64,000 bases of DNA from Pelagibacteraceae bacterium AG-390-L03 (GCA_003279685.1 QCHA01000001.1:496001-560000), one strand, 5' to 3'. Shown: positions 7,727-18,332, counted from the stretch's first letter. The notes: generated from the letters alone by a model not told the origin. Numbers and translations: made by a program.

Positions 7727-9166
7727 ATGAATGATAAAATGCTTAAATTCGTAAAAATAGGTCAACAAACTCCACCTAAAAGGGAGATTGATGTCAGAAA
7801 AAAAGATTTTAACGAGATTTATGACGAATTTATTAGTGAAAAAGCAAAAGAGCAATCCAGTAGGTGTTCTCAGTGTGGTGTCCCCTTTTGTCAGGTTCAT
7901 TGTCCATTAAGCAATAATATTCCAGATTGGTTAAAGCTGACTGCAGAGGGAAGGCTTAAAGAAGCTTATGAATTATCTCAAAGTACAAATAATATGCCAG
8001 AAGTCTGCGGAAGAATATGTCCACAAGACAGATTGTGTGAAGGAAATTGTGTTATTGAACAATCTGGCCACGGAACAGTAACCATTGGTTCAATGGAAAA
8101 ATATATTACTGATAATGCTTGGGAACAAGGTTGGGTAAAACCTATAAATGTTTCTAATGAAAAAAATGAAAGTGTTGGAATAATTGGTGCTGGACCAGCT
8201 GGTCTAGCTGCAGCTGAGGAATTGAGAAAAAGTGGATACAAAATTACAGTTTATGACAGATATGATAGAGCTGGTGGATTATTGATTTATGGAATACCAA
8301 ATTTTAAACTTGAAAAAGAAGTTGTTGAGAGAAGAACTAAACTTTTAAAAGATGGAGGAATTGAATTCATTCAAAATTTTGAAGTAGGTAAAGATGCGAG
8401 CTTGGAACAATTAAGAAAAAAACATGATGCAATTTTAATTGCAACAGGAGTTTACAAAGCTCGAGAGGTAGAGCTTCCAGGTAATGACCTAAATAATATT
8501 TTTCCTGCAATGGATTTTCTAACAGCATCAAATAAAAAGGGATTAGGTGATAAAGTAGAATTATTTGATAAAGGAGTTTTAAATGCTGAAGGAAAAGATA
8601 TTGTTGTAATTGGTGGTGGAGATACAGCAATGGACTGTGTAAGAACATCAATAAGACAAAAAGCAAAATCAGTTAAATGTTTGTATAGAAGAGACAAAGA
8701 GAATATGCCTGGATCAGCAAGAGAGGTAGCTAACGCTGAAGAAGAAGGAGTTGAATTTGTTTGGTTATCAAGTCCTAAGGAATTTAAAGGTATTAACAAA
8801 GTTGAAAAATTGATTGTCGACCAAATAAAATTAGGTGACCCTGATGAAAGTGGAAGAAGAAAACCTGAAGTTCAACAAAACTCAAGTTTTGAGGTCAAAG
8901 CTGACATGGTTATAAAAGCTTTAGGTTTTGATCCTGAAGATTTGCCAACTTTATTTGACTCAAACGAACTACAAGTGACAAAATGGGGAACTGTAAAAAC
9001 TGATTTTGATACAATGGAAACAAATTTAAGTGCGGTTTTTGCTGCAGGTGACATAATTAGAGGTGCATCTTTAGTTGTCTGGGCGATTAAAGATGGAAGG
9101 GATGCGGCTGCTTCAATTAAAAAGCATTTGGAAAAAAAGCAATTAAAACAGGTAAAAGTAGCCTAA
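7727..9166 (+). CDS. gltD: Glutamate synthase (NADPH) small subunit
   Basis: The beta subunit of glutamate synthase, which passes electrons from NADPH through FAD and iron-sulfur clusters to the large subunit. 479 residues, family-typical. Eight cysteines in two groups (47, 50, 55, 59 and 94, 98, 104, 108) provide the N-terminal [4Fe-4S] ligands. An FAD Rossmann motif GIIGAGPAGLAAAEEL is at ~151-166 and an NADPH motif VVIGGGDTAMDC in the second half. A second possible start is Met5. The stop overlaps the gltB ATG (TAATG). The order gltD-gltB is the reverse of that in enterics. Confidence 0.96.
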   Translation: MNDKMLKFVKIGQQTPPKREIDVRKKDFNEIYDEFISEKAKEQSSRCSQCGVPFCQVHCPLSNNIPDWLKLTAEGRLKEAYELSQSTNNMPEVCGRICPQDRLCEGNCVIEQSGHGTVTIGSMEKYITDNAWEQGWVKPINVSNEKNESVGIIGAGPAGLAAAEELRKSGYKITVYDRYDRAGGLLIYGIPNFKLEKEVVERRTKLLKDGGIEFIQNFEVGKDASLEQLRKKHDAILIATGVYKAREVELPGNDLNNIFPAMDFLTASNKKGLGDKVELFDKGVLNAEGKDIVVIGGGDTAMDCVRTSIRQKAKSVKCLYRRDKENMPGSAREVANAEEEGVEFVWLSSPKEFKGINKVEKLIVDQIKLGDPDESGRRKPEVQQNSSFEVKADMVIKALGFDPEDLPTLFDSNELQVTKWGTVKTDFDTMETNLSAVFAAGDIIRGASLVVWAIKDGRDAAASIKKHLEKKQLKQVKVA

Positions 9167-12100
9167 TGAAAAAATATAAAAAAAATTTTGAAATATTAAA
9201 GAAAAACAACGTTTACTCTGAAGACATGGAGCATGATGCTTGTGGTGTTGGTTTAATTGCGTCTACTGAAGGAAAGAAATCACGTAAAATTGTTGAGTAT
9301 GGAATTGAAGCTTTAAAAGCAGTTTGGCACAGAGGAGCGGTTGATGCTGATGGAAAGACGGGAGATGGTGCAGGTATTCATGTAGAAATCCCAAAAGATT
9401 TTTTTATAGAAAAAGTAGAAGTCACAGGTCACACATACGATAATTCAGAAATATGTGTTGGAATGATTTTCTTGCCGAGAAATGATTATGCTGCACAAGA
9501 AAGCTGCAAATCAATAGTTGAGAGCGAACTAACAAAAAATGATTTTAGTATTTATGGTTGGAGACAAGTTCCGGTCAATCCAAAAGTATTAGGTGAAAAA
9601 GCATTTCAAACAATGCCCGAAATTATTCAAGTACTTTTTAAATCTAATAACCCAGAATTGCTGAATAAAGATCTTGAGAGAAAAATTTATGAAACAAGAA
9701 GAATAATAGAAAATAAAGCTTTTCAAATTTCTTTAAATAATTTTTATATTTGTTCTCTTAGTTCAAAATCAATCATTTATAAGGGGATGTTTTTAGCTGA
9801 GGCTATTTCTGAATTTTTCTTAGATTTAAAAGATGATAGATTTGTTTCAAGATATGCAATTTTCCACCAAAGATTTTCAACTAATACTGCACCAAGTTGG
9901 AATTTAGCTCAACCTTTTAGAGCAATTGCTCATAATGGAGAAATCAATACATATCGTGGTAACAAAAATTGGATGAAGGTTCATGAGCAAGAAATGAACA
10001 GTCCACTATTTGATAACATAGAAAATTTAAAACCAGTAATTCAACAAGGTGCATCAGACTCAGCTGCGTTAGATAATGTTTTTGAATTATTAAATATTTC
10101 AGGTCAGCCTGCTCCTTTAGCAAAATTAATGTTAGTGCCTGATGCTTGGTCAAAAAAGAATAAAACTCTGTCTAAAGATCATCAACAATTGTTTAATTTT
10201 TTAAACAGTACCATGGAACCTTGGGACGGACCCGCAGCTATTGCAGGAACAGATAATGAATGGGTAATTGCTGCGAATGATAGGAATGGATTGAGACCAT
10301 TGAGATATACAATCACTAAAGATAATTTATTATTTGCAGGTTCAGAAACAGGAATGATCGAACTTAATGAGAAAAAGATTTTAACGAAGGGAAGGTTAGG
10401 TCCAGGAGAAATAATTGGGGTTAGAATAGAAAAAGGAAAAGTATTTACTAATAGTAAAATTAAAGATTATTTAGCAAAGGAATATAAACACTTTAATTCT
10501 CAAATTATTGATTTAGATGAAAAAATTACAATCTCTGGAGAAAACCATTCATTTTCTGGAGATGATCTAAGAAGAAGACAATATACATTTGGATTGAGCT
10601 TAGAAGACTTAGAACTTATTTTGCACCCAATGGCTGAAGACGCAAAAGAAGCAATAGGCTCCATGGGCGATGATACTCCACTTGCAGTGTTGTCAGACAA
10701 ATACAGACCCCTTTATCATTTCTTTAGACAAAATTTTAGCCAGGTAACAAATCCTCCAATAGACTCATTGAGAGAAAATAAGGTAATGAGTTTAAAAACA
10801 AGATTTGGAAATTTGGGTAACATTCTGGATTTTGATAATTTAACTAAGCAAAATATTTATGTTTTAAATAGTCCAATTTTATCAAACTCACAATTTGATA
10901 AATTTATTAATTTTTTTGGTAAAAATTCATTAGTCATAGATTGTACTTTTTCAAAAGATCAGTCCTTATTTGAAGCAATAAAACAAGTTCAAAAAGATGC
11001 AGAAATTGCTGTAAGACAGGGTGTTACTCAATTAATTTTAAGTGATAAAGGATTATCAGAAACTAATTTACCCATCCCAATGCTGTTATGTGTAGGAGCA
11101 ATCAATTCGTTCTTAATAGAAAAAAAATTAAGAGGCTATGTATCTATAAATGCCCAATCTGGAGAAGCTTTAGATACTCACTCATTTGCTACTTTAATTG
11201 GTGTGGGAGCAACCACAGTAAACCCATATCTTGCTTTTGATAGCTTATATCAAAGACATGAAAAAAAACTTTTTGGAAAATTTAGTTTTGATGAATGTGT
11301 GCAGAGATATATCAAATCAGTGAATGCTGGACTTTTAAAGATTATGTCTAAAATGGGAATCTCTGTTTTGAGCTCATATAGAGGAGGATGTAACTTCGAA
11401 ACTGTAGGTTTAAGTAGAACAATTGTTTCTGATTATTTTCCTGGTGTTGTATCAAAAATATCTGGGATTGGATTAACAGGAATAGAAAAAAAAATTAGAT
11501 CTATTCATAAAGAAGCATTTGAAAGTTCTGAAACTATTTTACCAATAGGTGGAATATATAGATATCGTAAAAATGGAGAAACACATCAGTATCAAGGAAA
11601 ATTAATTCATTTATTACAAAGTGCAGTGGGATCTAATTCTTATGAAGCATATAAAAGATATGCTGAGGGAATATATAACTTACCACCAATAAATTTGAGA
11701 GATTTGATTGATTTTAGATCAAAAAAATTGAAAGGACCAATAGATATTTCAGAGGTTGAGCCAATACAAAATATACTTAAAAGATTTGGAAGTGGAAGCA
11801 TGTCACATGGAGCACTCTCAAAAGAAGCCCACGAAACTCTTGCTACTGGAATGAACAGAATTAAAGGAGCCTCCTGTAGTGGTGAAGGTGGAGAAGATGA
11901 GAGTAGATTTAAAGTTCTAGAAAATGGAGATAGTGCAAATTCTAGAGTAAAACAAATAGCTTCAGCAAGATTTGGTGTAACTGTTAATTACTTAAATAAT
12001 TGTAATGAAATTGAAATTAAAATAGCTCAAGGAGCAAAACCAGGAGAAGGTGGGCAATTACCAGGGTTTAAAGTTACAGATGAGATTGCAAAATTAAGAC

Positions 12101-13671
12101 ATTCAACACCTGGAGTGACTTTAATATCACCTCCACCGCATCACGATATTTATTCAATAGAAGATCTTGCTCAACTTATTTACGATTTGAAACAAATAAA
12201 CCCTAAAGCAAGAATTGGGGTTAAACTTGTTGCATCATCAGGTGTAGGAACTATTGCAGCTGGTGTTGCTAAAGCTAAGGCAGATATAATATTAATATCA
12301 GGACACAACGGTGGCACTGGCGCAACACCACAAACTAGTGTTAAGTATGTTGGAATACCATGGGAAATGGGATTAACAGAAGCTAATCAAGTTTTAACTT
12401 TAAACAATCTTAGACACAAAGTTACTTTAAGAACTGATGGTGGTATTAAAACAGGAAGAGATGTTGTTATTGCAGCAATGATGGGAGCTGAAGAATATGG
12501 AGTGGCAACTACTGCATTGGTTGCGATGGGTTGTATCATGGTTAGACAATGTCATTCAAATACATGTCCAGTTGGTGTGTGTACTCAAGATAATAAACTT
12601 AGAGAAAAATTTACAGGCACTCCAGATAAAGTAGTTAACTTATTCACTTTTATAGCATCTGAGGTAAGAGAAATTTTAGCAAAAATAGGTTTTAAATCAT
12701 TGAATGATATAATTGGAAGGACGGACCTTTTAATGCAGGTTAGTAAAGCATCTCCAAATCTTGATGATTTAGATTTGAACCCACTTTTTGTACACGCAGA
12801 TAATGGTAACAATAAAAGATATTGCGAAAATCAGGAAATAAATCATGTACCAGATACACTTGATCAAGAAATTTGGCCAGAGATTGAAAAATTTTTAGAT
12901 AATTCTGAAAAGGTTGAGAAAGAATATATTATCAAAAATACTAATAGAGCTGTTGGAACAAGAATATCTCATCATCTTTACAAAAAATATGGATATGAAA
13001 AGCTAAATGAAAACTTTTTAGTATTAAATTTTAAAGGTTCAGCAGGTCAATCATTTGGAGCTTTTTCTACAAAAGGCTTAAAACTTGTTCTAAAAGGAGA
13101 TGCTAATGATTATGTGGGTAAAGGGTTATCAGGTGCTACAATTTCAATCAAATTGTCCGATGAAAGTAATTTAATTTCAAATGAGAATACCATTATAGGT
13201 AATACTGTTTTATATGGTGCAACCTCAGGAAAACTATTTGCAGCTGGACAAGCGGGAGAAAGATTTGCTGTTCGAAATTCTGGAGCAACTACAGTAATTG
13301 AAGGATGTGACTCGAATGGTTGTGAATACATGACAGGAGGAACAGTAGTAATTTTAGGTGATGTAGGTGATAATTTTGCAGCTGGTATGACAGGGGGGAT
13401 GTCATTTATTTATGATAAATCAAGAGAATTTGAAAAAAAAGTAAACAATGAATCTGTTGTATGGCAAAATGTAGAAACAGATTATTGGAAAACATATCTT
13501 AAAGATTTAATAAAAGAGCATTTTGAGGAAACCGGATCTAATTTATCAAAATTGTTAATTGAAAATTATGATGAGGAGCTAAAGAATTTTGTACAAGTTT
13601 GCCCAAAAGAAATGCTTGATAAGTTAAGCAATCCAATTAGTCTTAAACCAGTTATTAAAGAAGTTAGTTAA
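9166..13671 (+). CDS. gltB: Glutamate synthase (NADPH) large subunit
   Basis: The alpha subunit makes two glutamates from glutamine and 2-oxoglutarate in the GS-GOGAT ammonia-assimilation route. 1501 residues, full length. The class II glutaminase nucleophile is Cys26 in HDACGVG, so the first 25 residues are a propeptide expected to be cleaved. The amidotransferase domain runs to ~430, followed by the central and FMN-binding synthase domains. The [3Fe-4S] ligands Cys1123, Cys1129 and Cys1134 (C-x5-C-x4-C) are visible. The C-terminal part is the glycine-rich beta-helix (GXGXG) domain. Its stop shares the four bases TTAA with the convergent hydrolase gene. Confidence 0.97.
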   Translation: MKKYKKNFEILKKNNVYSEDMEHDACGVGLIASTEGKKSRKIVEYGIEALKAVWHRGAVDADGKTGDGAGIHVEIPKDFFIEKVEVTGHTYDNSEICVGMIFLPRNDYAAQESCKSIVESELTKNDFSIYGWRQVPVNPKVLGEKAFQTMPEIIQVLFKSNNPELLNKDLERKIYETRRIIENKAFQISLNNFYICSLSSKSIIYKGMFLAEAISEFFLDLKDDRFVSRYAIFHQRFSTNTAPSWNLAQPFRAIAHNGEINTYRGNKNWMKVHEQEMNSPLFDNIENLKPVIQQGASDSAALDNVFELLNISGQPAPLAKLMLVPDAWSKKNKTLSKDHQQLFNFLNSTMEPWDGPAAIAGTDNEWVIAANDRNGLRPLRYTITKDNLLFAGSETGMIELNEKKILTKGRLGPGEIIGVRIEKGKVFTNSKIKDYLAKEYKHFNSQIIDLDEKITISGENHSFSGDDLRRRQYTFGLSLEDLELILHPMAEDAKEAIGSMGDDTPLAVLSDKYRPLYHFFRQNFSQVTNPPIDSLRENKVMSLKTRFGNLGNILDFDNLTKQNIYVLNSPILSNSQFDKFINFFGKNSLVIDCTFSKDQSLFEAIKQVQKDAEIAVRQGVTQLILSDKGLSETNLPIPMLLCVGAINSFLIEKKLRGYVSINAQSGEALDTHSFATLIGVGATTVNPYLAFDSLYQRHEKKLFGKFSFDECVQRYIKSVNAGLLKIMSKMGISVLSSYRGGCNFETVGLSRTIVSDYFPGVVSKISGIGLTGIEKKIRSIHKEAFESSETILPIGGIYRYRKNGETHQYQGKLIHLLQSAVGSNSYEAYKRYAEGIYNLPPINLRDLIDFRSKKLKGPIDISEVEPIQNILKRFGSGSMSHGALSKEAHETLATGMNRIKGASCSGEGGEDESRFKVLENGDSANSRVKQIASARFGVTVNYLNNCNEIEIKIAQGAKPGEGGQLPGFKVTDEIAKLRHSTPGVTLISPPPHHDIYSIEDLAQLIYDLKQINPKARIGVKLVASSGVGTIAAGVAKAKADIILISGHNGGTGATPQTSVKYVGIPWEMGLTEANQVLTLNNLRHKVTLRTDGGIKTGRDVVIAAMMGAEEYGVATTALVAMGCIMVRQCHSNTCPVGVCTQDNKLREKFTGTPDKVVNLFTFIASEVREILAKIGFKSLNDIIGRTDLLMQVSKASPNLDDLDLNPLFVHADNGNNKRYCENQEINHVPDTLDQEIWPEIEKFLDNSEKVEKEYIIKNTNRAVGTRISHHLYKKYGYEKLNENFLVLNFKGSAGQSFGAFSTKGLKLVLKGDANDYVGKGLSGATISIKLSDESNLISNENTIIGNTVLYGATSGKLFAAGQAGERFAVRNSGATTVIEGCDSNGCEYMTGGTVVILGDVGDNFAAGMTGGMSFIYDKSREFEKKVNNESVVWQNVETDYWKTYLKDLIKEHFEETGSNLSKLLIENYDEELKNFVQVCPKEMLDKLSNPISLKPVIKEVS

Positions 13672-14411
13672 ATAATCAATTTAAGTTCATTTATTATTAT
13701 TTTAAGCCATTTTTGACTTGATAAACTATGATCACCATCTTTAACAATAACTAATTTTTTTTTCGCTTTTTGAAATATTTTTAAAACTTTTCTTGAATAA
13801 GAAACTGGCACTACTTCATCTTTTTGACCATGGACCAAAGTAACACTTATTTTGGAATTTATTTTTTTATTTAAAACCTTGTTTTTTCTACCATCTTTTA
13901 TTAATTGAAGAGTAATTGGATATTCAAAATTTCCATGCTTTAATTGTAAAATTCCTTTTTGAATAGTTTCGGACTTCATTTTTTTAGTGAATTTTTTCCA
14001 CATTAAATTTTCTAAAAACTCAGGAGCTGAACCAATACCTAAAAAACCTTTTATTTGTTTTTTAAATTCTTGAAATTGTTTTATTGCTAACCACGCACCC
14101 ATGCTTGAGCCAACAATAATAAAGTCATTTTTTTTAACAAATTTTTTAATAAGAGCTGATGTTTCATTGCTCCATTTTGTAATATTACCATTTATGAATT
14201 TTCCTGATGATTTTCCATGTCCTGAATATTCAAGTGCTAAAAAACTTAGTTTGTTTTTTTTAGCAAATTTTAAGAAAGCATTTGGTTTTTTTCCTTCTAA
14301 ATCAGACATAAAGCCATGTAAAAAAACAATAAAAGGAGCATCTCTATAAACATTGCAAATAAATCTAATTTTCTTATTTTTTGAGATTTTATGATATTTG
14401 AAATTAGTCAT
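13668..14411 (-). CDS. Alpha/beta-hydrolase
   Basis: A 247-residue alpha/beta-hydrolase fold protein, probably a cytoplasmic serine esterase or acyl hydrolase. The oxyanion segment IVFLHGFMSD is at ~28-37, the nucleophile elbow GSSMG at 101-105 (Ser103), an acid candidate in LVHGQKDEVVP and the catalytic His in DGDHSLS near the C-terminus, so the triad looks intact. The substrate cannot be inferred. It is transcribed divergently from the glycosyltransferase gene across 42 bases and is convergent with gltB, sharing four bases. Confidence 0.85.
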   Translation of the reverse strand: MTNFKYHKISKNKKIRFICNVYRDAPFIVFLHGFMSDLEGKKPNAFLKFAKKNKLSFLALEYSGHGKSSGKFINGNITKWSNETSALIKKFVKKNDFIIVGSSMGAWLAIKQFQEFKKQIKGFLGIGSAPEFLENLMWKKFTKKMKSETIQKGILQLKHGNFEYPITLQLIKDGRKNKVLNKKINSKISVTLVHGQKDEVVPVSYSRKVLKIFQKAKKKLVIVKDGDHSLSSQKWLKIIINELKLII

Positions 14412-14453
14412 AATCGTTTATATGTTTAGTCTAATATTATATAATAATATCAA

Positions 14454-15608
14454 ATGTCTTCTAATTTAAAAGTTTTACAAGTTATACCAAAATTAGGATA
14501 TGGGGGAGCAGAAACGGGTTGTTATGACATTGCTCATTATTTACCAGAAAACGAATGTAAATCTTATATCGTAACTAGTGGAGGGGAACTTCTCAAATTT
14601 ATAGATAAAAAAAAAGTAAAAATAATAAAACTTCCTGTTCATAGTAAAAATCCGTTAATTATATTTATAAATTTTTTAGCTTTAATTGGTGTGATACTGA
14701 TTAATAATATCTCAATTGTGCATGCTAGAAGTAGAGCTCCTGCTTGGTCATGTTTGTTGGCAGCTAAAATTACTGGTAGAAAATTTGTTACTACTTTTCA
14801 TGGAACTTATAATTTTAATAGTAAATTTAAAAAATTTTATAATTCTGTAATGGTTAGGTCAGATTTAATTATAGCTGGATCTAATTTTATTTTTTCTCAT
14901 ATCAAAGAAAATTATACAAAATATCTTGATGCTAAAAAAAAACTTTTAGTTATTTTTAGGGGTATCAACGTTGATTATTTCGATCCAACTACTAAACTAG
15001 ATAGTGATGAAAAAGAATTATTAAAAGAATGGCAAATAAAAAAAGATAAAAAGATAATCCTTTTACCTGGAAGACTAACAGGATGGAAAGGACAAGAAGT
15101 TTTTATAGAAGCAGTTAATTTAGTAAATATTGAACTTGGATATGAGGCTTTTTATGCAATAATACTTGGAAGTGACCAAGGTAGAGAGCTATATAAAAAA
15201 AAACTTATTAGACTTTCAGAGCAGTATAGATTGATTAATCAGATAAAATTTATTGATCATTGTAAGGATATGGCCTTAGCTTACAAAGTTTCTGACATAG
15301 TAGTATCAGCTTCAATTGAACCAGAGGCTTTTGGAAGAGTTGCTGTTGAAGCTCAATCGATGGAAAGACCAATAATAGCAAGCAATATTGGGGGATCTAA
15401 TGAAACTGTAATTGATGAAAAAACTGGTTTTTTATTTGATTCTAACAACGCAAAATCATTAAGCAAAAAAATTTTAAAGGTACTTTCTATGGATGAAGCA
15501 TCATTAAAATCGATAGGTAAAGAGGGAAGAAAAAACATAATTCAAAAATTTAATGTTGAAAAAATGTGCTTTTCTACCTATTCAGAGTATAAAAAAATAT
15601 TAAATTAA
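14454..15608 (+). CDS. Family 4 glycosyltransferase (GT-B)
   Basis: A 384-residue GT-B fold transferase with the GT4 arrangement: an N-terminal acceptor domain beginning GYGGAETGCYDIAHYL, an interdomain donor-binding segment LLPGRLTGWKGQEVFIEA, and the C-terminal motif EPEAFGRVAVEAQSMERP that contains the conserved E-x7-E. Such enzymes act on the cytoplasmic face in lipopolysaccharide or other envelope glycan assembly; the acceptor and sugar donor are not known. Its stop overlaps the thrS ATG by one base, so it heads the thrS-infC-rpmI-rplT transcript. TATAAT at 14440-14445 lies only 8 bases before ATG, which would give an almost leaderless message if functional. Confidence 0.88.
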   Translation: MSSNLKVLQVIPKLGYGGAETGCYDIAHYLPENECKSYIVTSGGELLKFIDKKKVKIIKLPVHSKNPLIIFINFLALIGVILINNISIVHARSRAPAWSCLLAAKITGRKFVTTFHGTYNFNSKFKKFYNSVMVRSDLIIAGSNFIFSHIKENYTKYLDAKKKLLVIFRGINVDYFDPTTKLDSDEKELLKEWQIKKDKKIILLPGRLTGWKGQEVFIEAVNLVNIELGYEAFYAIILGSDQGRELYKKKLIRLSEQYRLINQIKFIDHCKDMALAYKVSDIVVSASIEPEAFGRVAVEAQSMERPIIASNIGGSNETVIDEKTGFLFDSNNAKSLSKKILKVLSMDEASLKSIGKEGRKNIIQKFNVEKMCFSTYSEYKKILN

Positions 15609-17524
15609 TGCCTATAATTACATTACCAGATGGAAATAATTTAACATTTTCAGACAAAGTTACAGGTCTAGATGTAGCTGAAAAAATTAGTAAGTCCCTT
15701 GCTAAACAAGCTATGGTCATAAGTGTTGATGGTGATTTAAAAGATTTAGATTTTTTAATAGAAAAAGATTGTTATATTAAAATTTTTACATCGAAAAATC
15801 CTGAGGGCTTAGAAACAATAAGACATGATACAGCTCACATATTGGCTATGGCTGTTCAAGAACTATTTCCAGGAACACAAGTAACTATTGGGCCAGTTAT
15901 TGAAAATGGTTTTTACTATGATTTTGCAAGAAAAGAACCTTTTACTGAAGATGATTTAGAAAAAATTGAAAATAAAATGAAAGAAATTGTCGATAGAAAT
16001 GAAATTACAAAAAGAGAAGTTTGGGAGAGAAATAAAGCTATTTCACATTTTAAAGAAAAAGGAGAAATTTATAAAGCAGAATTAATTGAAGCAATCCCAG
16101 AAAATGAAGATGTATCTATTTATTTTCATGGTGAATGGCATGACTTATGCAGAGGACCACATCTTTCTTCAACAGGTAAAATTGGAAAATTTTTTAAGCT
16201 TACGAAAGTTTCGGGAGCTTATTGGAGAGGTGACTCTAATAATGAAATGTTGCAAAGAATATACGGTACAAGCTGGGCAACCCAAAAAGATCTAGATGAA
16301 TATTTAAAAAGAATTGAAGAAGCTGAAAAAAGAGATCACCGAAAACTTGGAAAAGAAATGGATTTATTTCATTTTAGAGAAGAAAGTCCAGGTTCAGTAT
16401 TTTGGCACGAAAAAGGTTGGGCTTTATTTCAAAAATTAATTAATTATATGAGAGCTAGACAAGATGCTGCTGGTTATAAAGAGGTCAATACTCCAGAGAT
16501 ACTTGATAGGCAGTTGTGGGAAAAATCTGGTCATTGGGAAAAATATGGTGAAAACATGTATACTTCACAAACTCCAGACGAAAAAGTATTTGCTATTAAA
16601 CCTATGAATTGTCCTGGGCATATTCAGGTATTTAATCAAGGTTTAAAAAGCTATAGAGATCTCCCTTTACGTATAACAGAATTTGGAAAAGTACATCGTT
16701 ACGAACCTTCAGGAGCACTACATGGCTTACTAAGAGTGAGAGCATTCACTCAAGATGATGCTCATATATTTTGTTCTGAGGATCAAATTACAAGCGAATG
16801 TTTAGAAGTAACTAATTTAATTTTAGATATTTATAAAGATTGGGGTTTCGAAAATGTAATTCTAAAATATGCAGATAGACCAGATGTAAGAGTTGGTGAT
16901 GATGAAGTTTGGGATAAAGCTGAAGCCTCTTTACTCGAAGCAGTCAAAGCCTCTAAGTTGGAATATAGCATTAACAAAGGTGAAGGGGCATTTTATGGTC
17001 CTAAAATTGAATTTGTTTTAAGAGATGCTATAGGCAGAGATTGGCAGTGTGGAACTTTACAAGTAGATTTGAATTTGCCTGGAAGATTAGATGCTTCTTA
17101 TGTCGATAAAGATGGAACAAAAAAAGTTCCTGTTATGTTACATAGAGCATTGTTTGGTTCTCTAGAAAGATTTATAGGAATTTTAATTGAAAATTATGCT
17201 GGAAAGTTTCCTTTTTGGATATCTCCTTTACAAACTATGGTAATACCGATTTCAGAGGAATTTAATGATTATGCAGTTAAGGTATCAAAAAAAATAAAAG
17301 ATGCAGGCATTAGTTCTGCAGTTGATTTGAAAAATAATAATTTAAATTATAAAATTAGAGATCATTCTCTAGCAAAAATACCGCTTTTGTTAATTTGTGG
17401 TAAAAAAGAAGTTGACTCCAATTCAGTAACGATTAGAAGATTAGACTCTAATAAACAAGAAAATATGGGTATAGAACAATTTTTAAAAATATTCTCTGCT
17501 TTGAATAAAGCATCATCAAACTAA
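15608..17524 (+). CDS. thrS: Threonyl-tRNA synthetase
   Basis: Class II synthetase charging tRNA-Thr. 638 residues, the usual full length. Domains: an N-terminal TGS domain (~1-61), an editing domain with the HDTAHILAMAVQELFPG helix (deacylates Ser-tRNA-Thr), the catalytic core with MNCPGHI and the motif 2 region (FGKVHRYEPSGALHGLLRVR), motif 3 HRALFGSLERFIGILIE, and a C-terminal anticodon-binding domain. ATG overlaps the preceding stop (TAATG), and infC begins directly at its own stop, so translational coupling is likely. Confidence 0.98.
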   Translation: MPIITLPDGNNLTFSDKVTGLDVAEKISKSLAKQAMVISVDGDLKDLDFLIEKDCYIKIFTSKNPEGLETIRHDTAHILAMAVQELFPGTQVTIGPVIENGFYYDFARKEPFTEDDLEKIENKMKEIVDRNEITKREVWERNKAISHFKEKGEIYKAELIEAIPENEDVSIYFHGEWHDLCRGPHLSSTGKIGKFFKLTKVSGAYWRGDSNNEMLQRIYGTSWATQKDLDEYLKRIEEAEKRDHRKLGKEMDLFHFREESPGSVFWHEKGWALFQKLINYMRARQDAAGYKEVNTPEILDRQLWEKSGHWEKYGENMYTSQTPDEKVFAIKPMNCPGHIQVFNQGLKSYRDLPLRITEFGKVHRYEPSGALHGLLRVRAFTQDDAHIFCSEDQITSECLEVTNLILDIYKDWGFENVILKYADRPDVRVGDDEVWDKAEASLLEAVKASKLEYSINKGEGAFYGPKIEFVLRDAIGRDWQCGTLQVDLNLPGRLDASYVDKDGTKKVPVMLHRALFGSLERFIGILIENYAGKFPFWISPLQTMVIPISEEFNDYAVKVSKKIKDAGISSAVDLKNNNLNYKIRDHSLAKIPLLLICGKKEVDSNSVTIRRLDSNKQENMGIEQFLKIFSALNKASSN

Positions 17525-18070
17525 GTGGCAGATTTCAAACAAAACTACTTTCAAAGAAGAACTAAAGATCGAGGTCCAAGATCTAATAATAGGATTTCAT
17601 CTCCCGATGTTCAAGTCATTGCTAGCGATGGTGAAAATCTTGGTGTGATGAATACTAATGAAGCAATCTCAATGGCAAAAAATCAAGGGCTAGATTTAAT
17701 TGAGATAGCAGCTAATGCAAACCCGCCTGTTTGTAAAATTATGGATATGGGTAAGTTTAAATACGATGCTCAAAAGAAGGCAAATATTGCAAAGAAAAAA
17801 CAAAAAATTGTTTTATTAAAAGAAATTAAAATGAGACCTGTTACAGAAACTCATGATTATGATTTTAAGGTTAAAAATGCAAAAAAATTTATAGCTAAAG
17901 GTGATAAAGTAAAATTTACTGTCAGATTCAAAGGTCGTGAATTACAACACTCTCATTTAGGAAAAGAATTAATGGACAAGATCAAAGATGACATGAAGGA
18001 TATTGGTAAGGTAGAATTACACCCTAAGTTTGATGGTAAGCAAATGATAATGGTAATTCAGCCTTTATAG
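17525..18070 (+). CDS. infC: Translation initiation factor IF-3, GTG start
   Basis: IF-3 binds the 30S subunit, blocks premature 50S joining and checks the start codon. The 181 residues include the linker and C-terminal domain motifs (KEIKMRPVTETHDYDFKVK, FTVRFKGRE). The most likely start is GTG directly following the thrS TAA, with zero spacing. A non-ATG start is typical of infC, where it supports autogenous control because IF-3 discriminates against poor start codons. Here it is GTG rather than the enterobacterial ATT. An in-frame ATT exists about 23 codons further in, but starting there would remove the N-terminal extension. Confidence 0.96.
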   Translation: MADFKQNYFQRRTKDRGPRSNNRISSPDVQVIASDGENLGVMNTNEAISMAKNQGLDLIEIAANANPPVCKIMDMGKFKYDAQKKANIAKKKQKIVLLKEIKMRPVTETHDYDFKVKNAKKFIAKGDKVKFTVRFKGRELQHSHLGKELMDKIKDDMKDIGKVELHPKFDGKQMIMVIQPL

Positions 18071-18123
18071 GCCTTAATATAGGTTGTAAATTTATATCAA
18101 TCTTTGTATAACACCGCAGAATT

Positions 18124-18330
18124 ATGCCAAAATTAAAAACAAAAAGCTCAGCAAAAAAAAGATTTAAAATATCTGCAAAGGGTAAAGTTATGACTGCCCA
18201 AGCTGGTAAAAGACATGGTATGATTAAAAGAACGAATTCTCAAATAAGAAAATTAAGAGGCACAACAACTATGTCTAAACAAGATGGCAAAATTGTTAAA
18301 TCATACATGCCTTACAGTTTAAGAGGTTAA
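18124..18330 (+). CDS. rpmI: Ribosomal protein bL35
   Basis: A 68-residue basic protein of the large ribosomal subunit. It opens with the family pattern [20 protein letters not shown] and contains the KRHGM segment. It lies between infC and rplT in the classical infC-rpmI-rplT order, 53 bases after infC and 2 bases before rplT. In other bacteria this operon is repressed by L20 binding to a leader RNA; no such leader can be asserted here. Confidence 0.97.
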   Translation: MPKLKTKSSAKKRFKISAKGKVMTAQAGKRHGMIKRTNSQIRKLRGTTTMSKQDGKIVKSYMPYSLRG

Positions 18331-18332
18331 TA

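Noticed and set aside
8452-8799. 115-codon minus-strand frame inside gltD
   Set aside because: Antisense shadow of a well-conserved coding gene; composition has no family match.
14101-14349. 82-codon plus-strand frame opposite the alpha/beta-hydrolase
   Set aside because: Shadow of the hydrolase gene, which has an intact catalytic triad.
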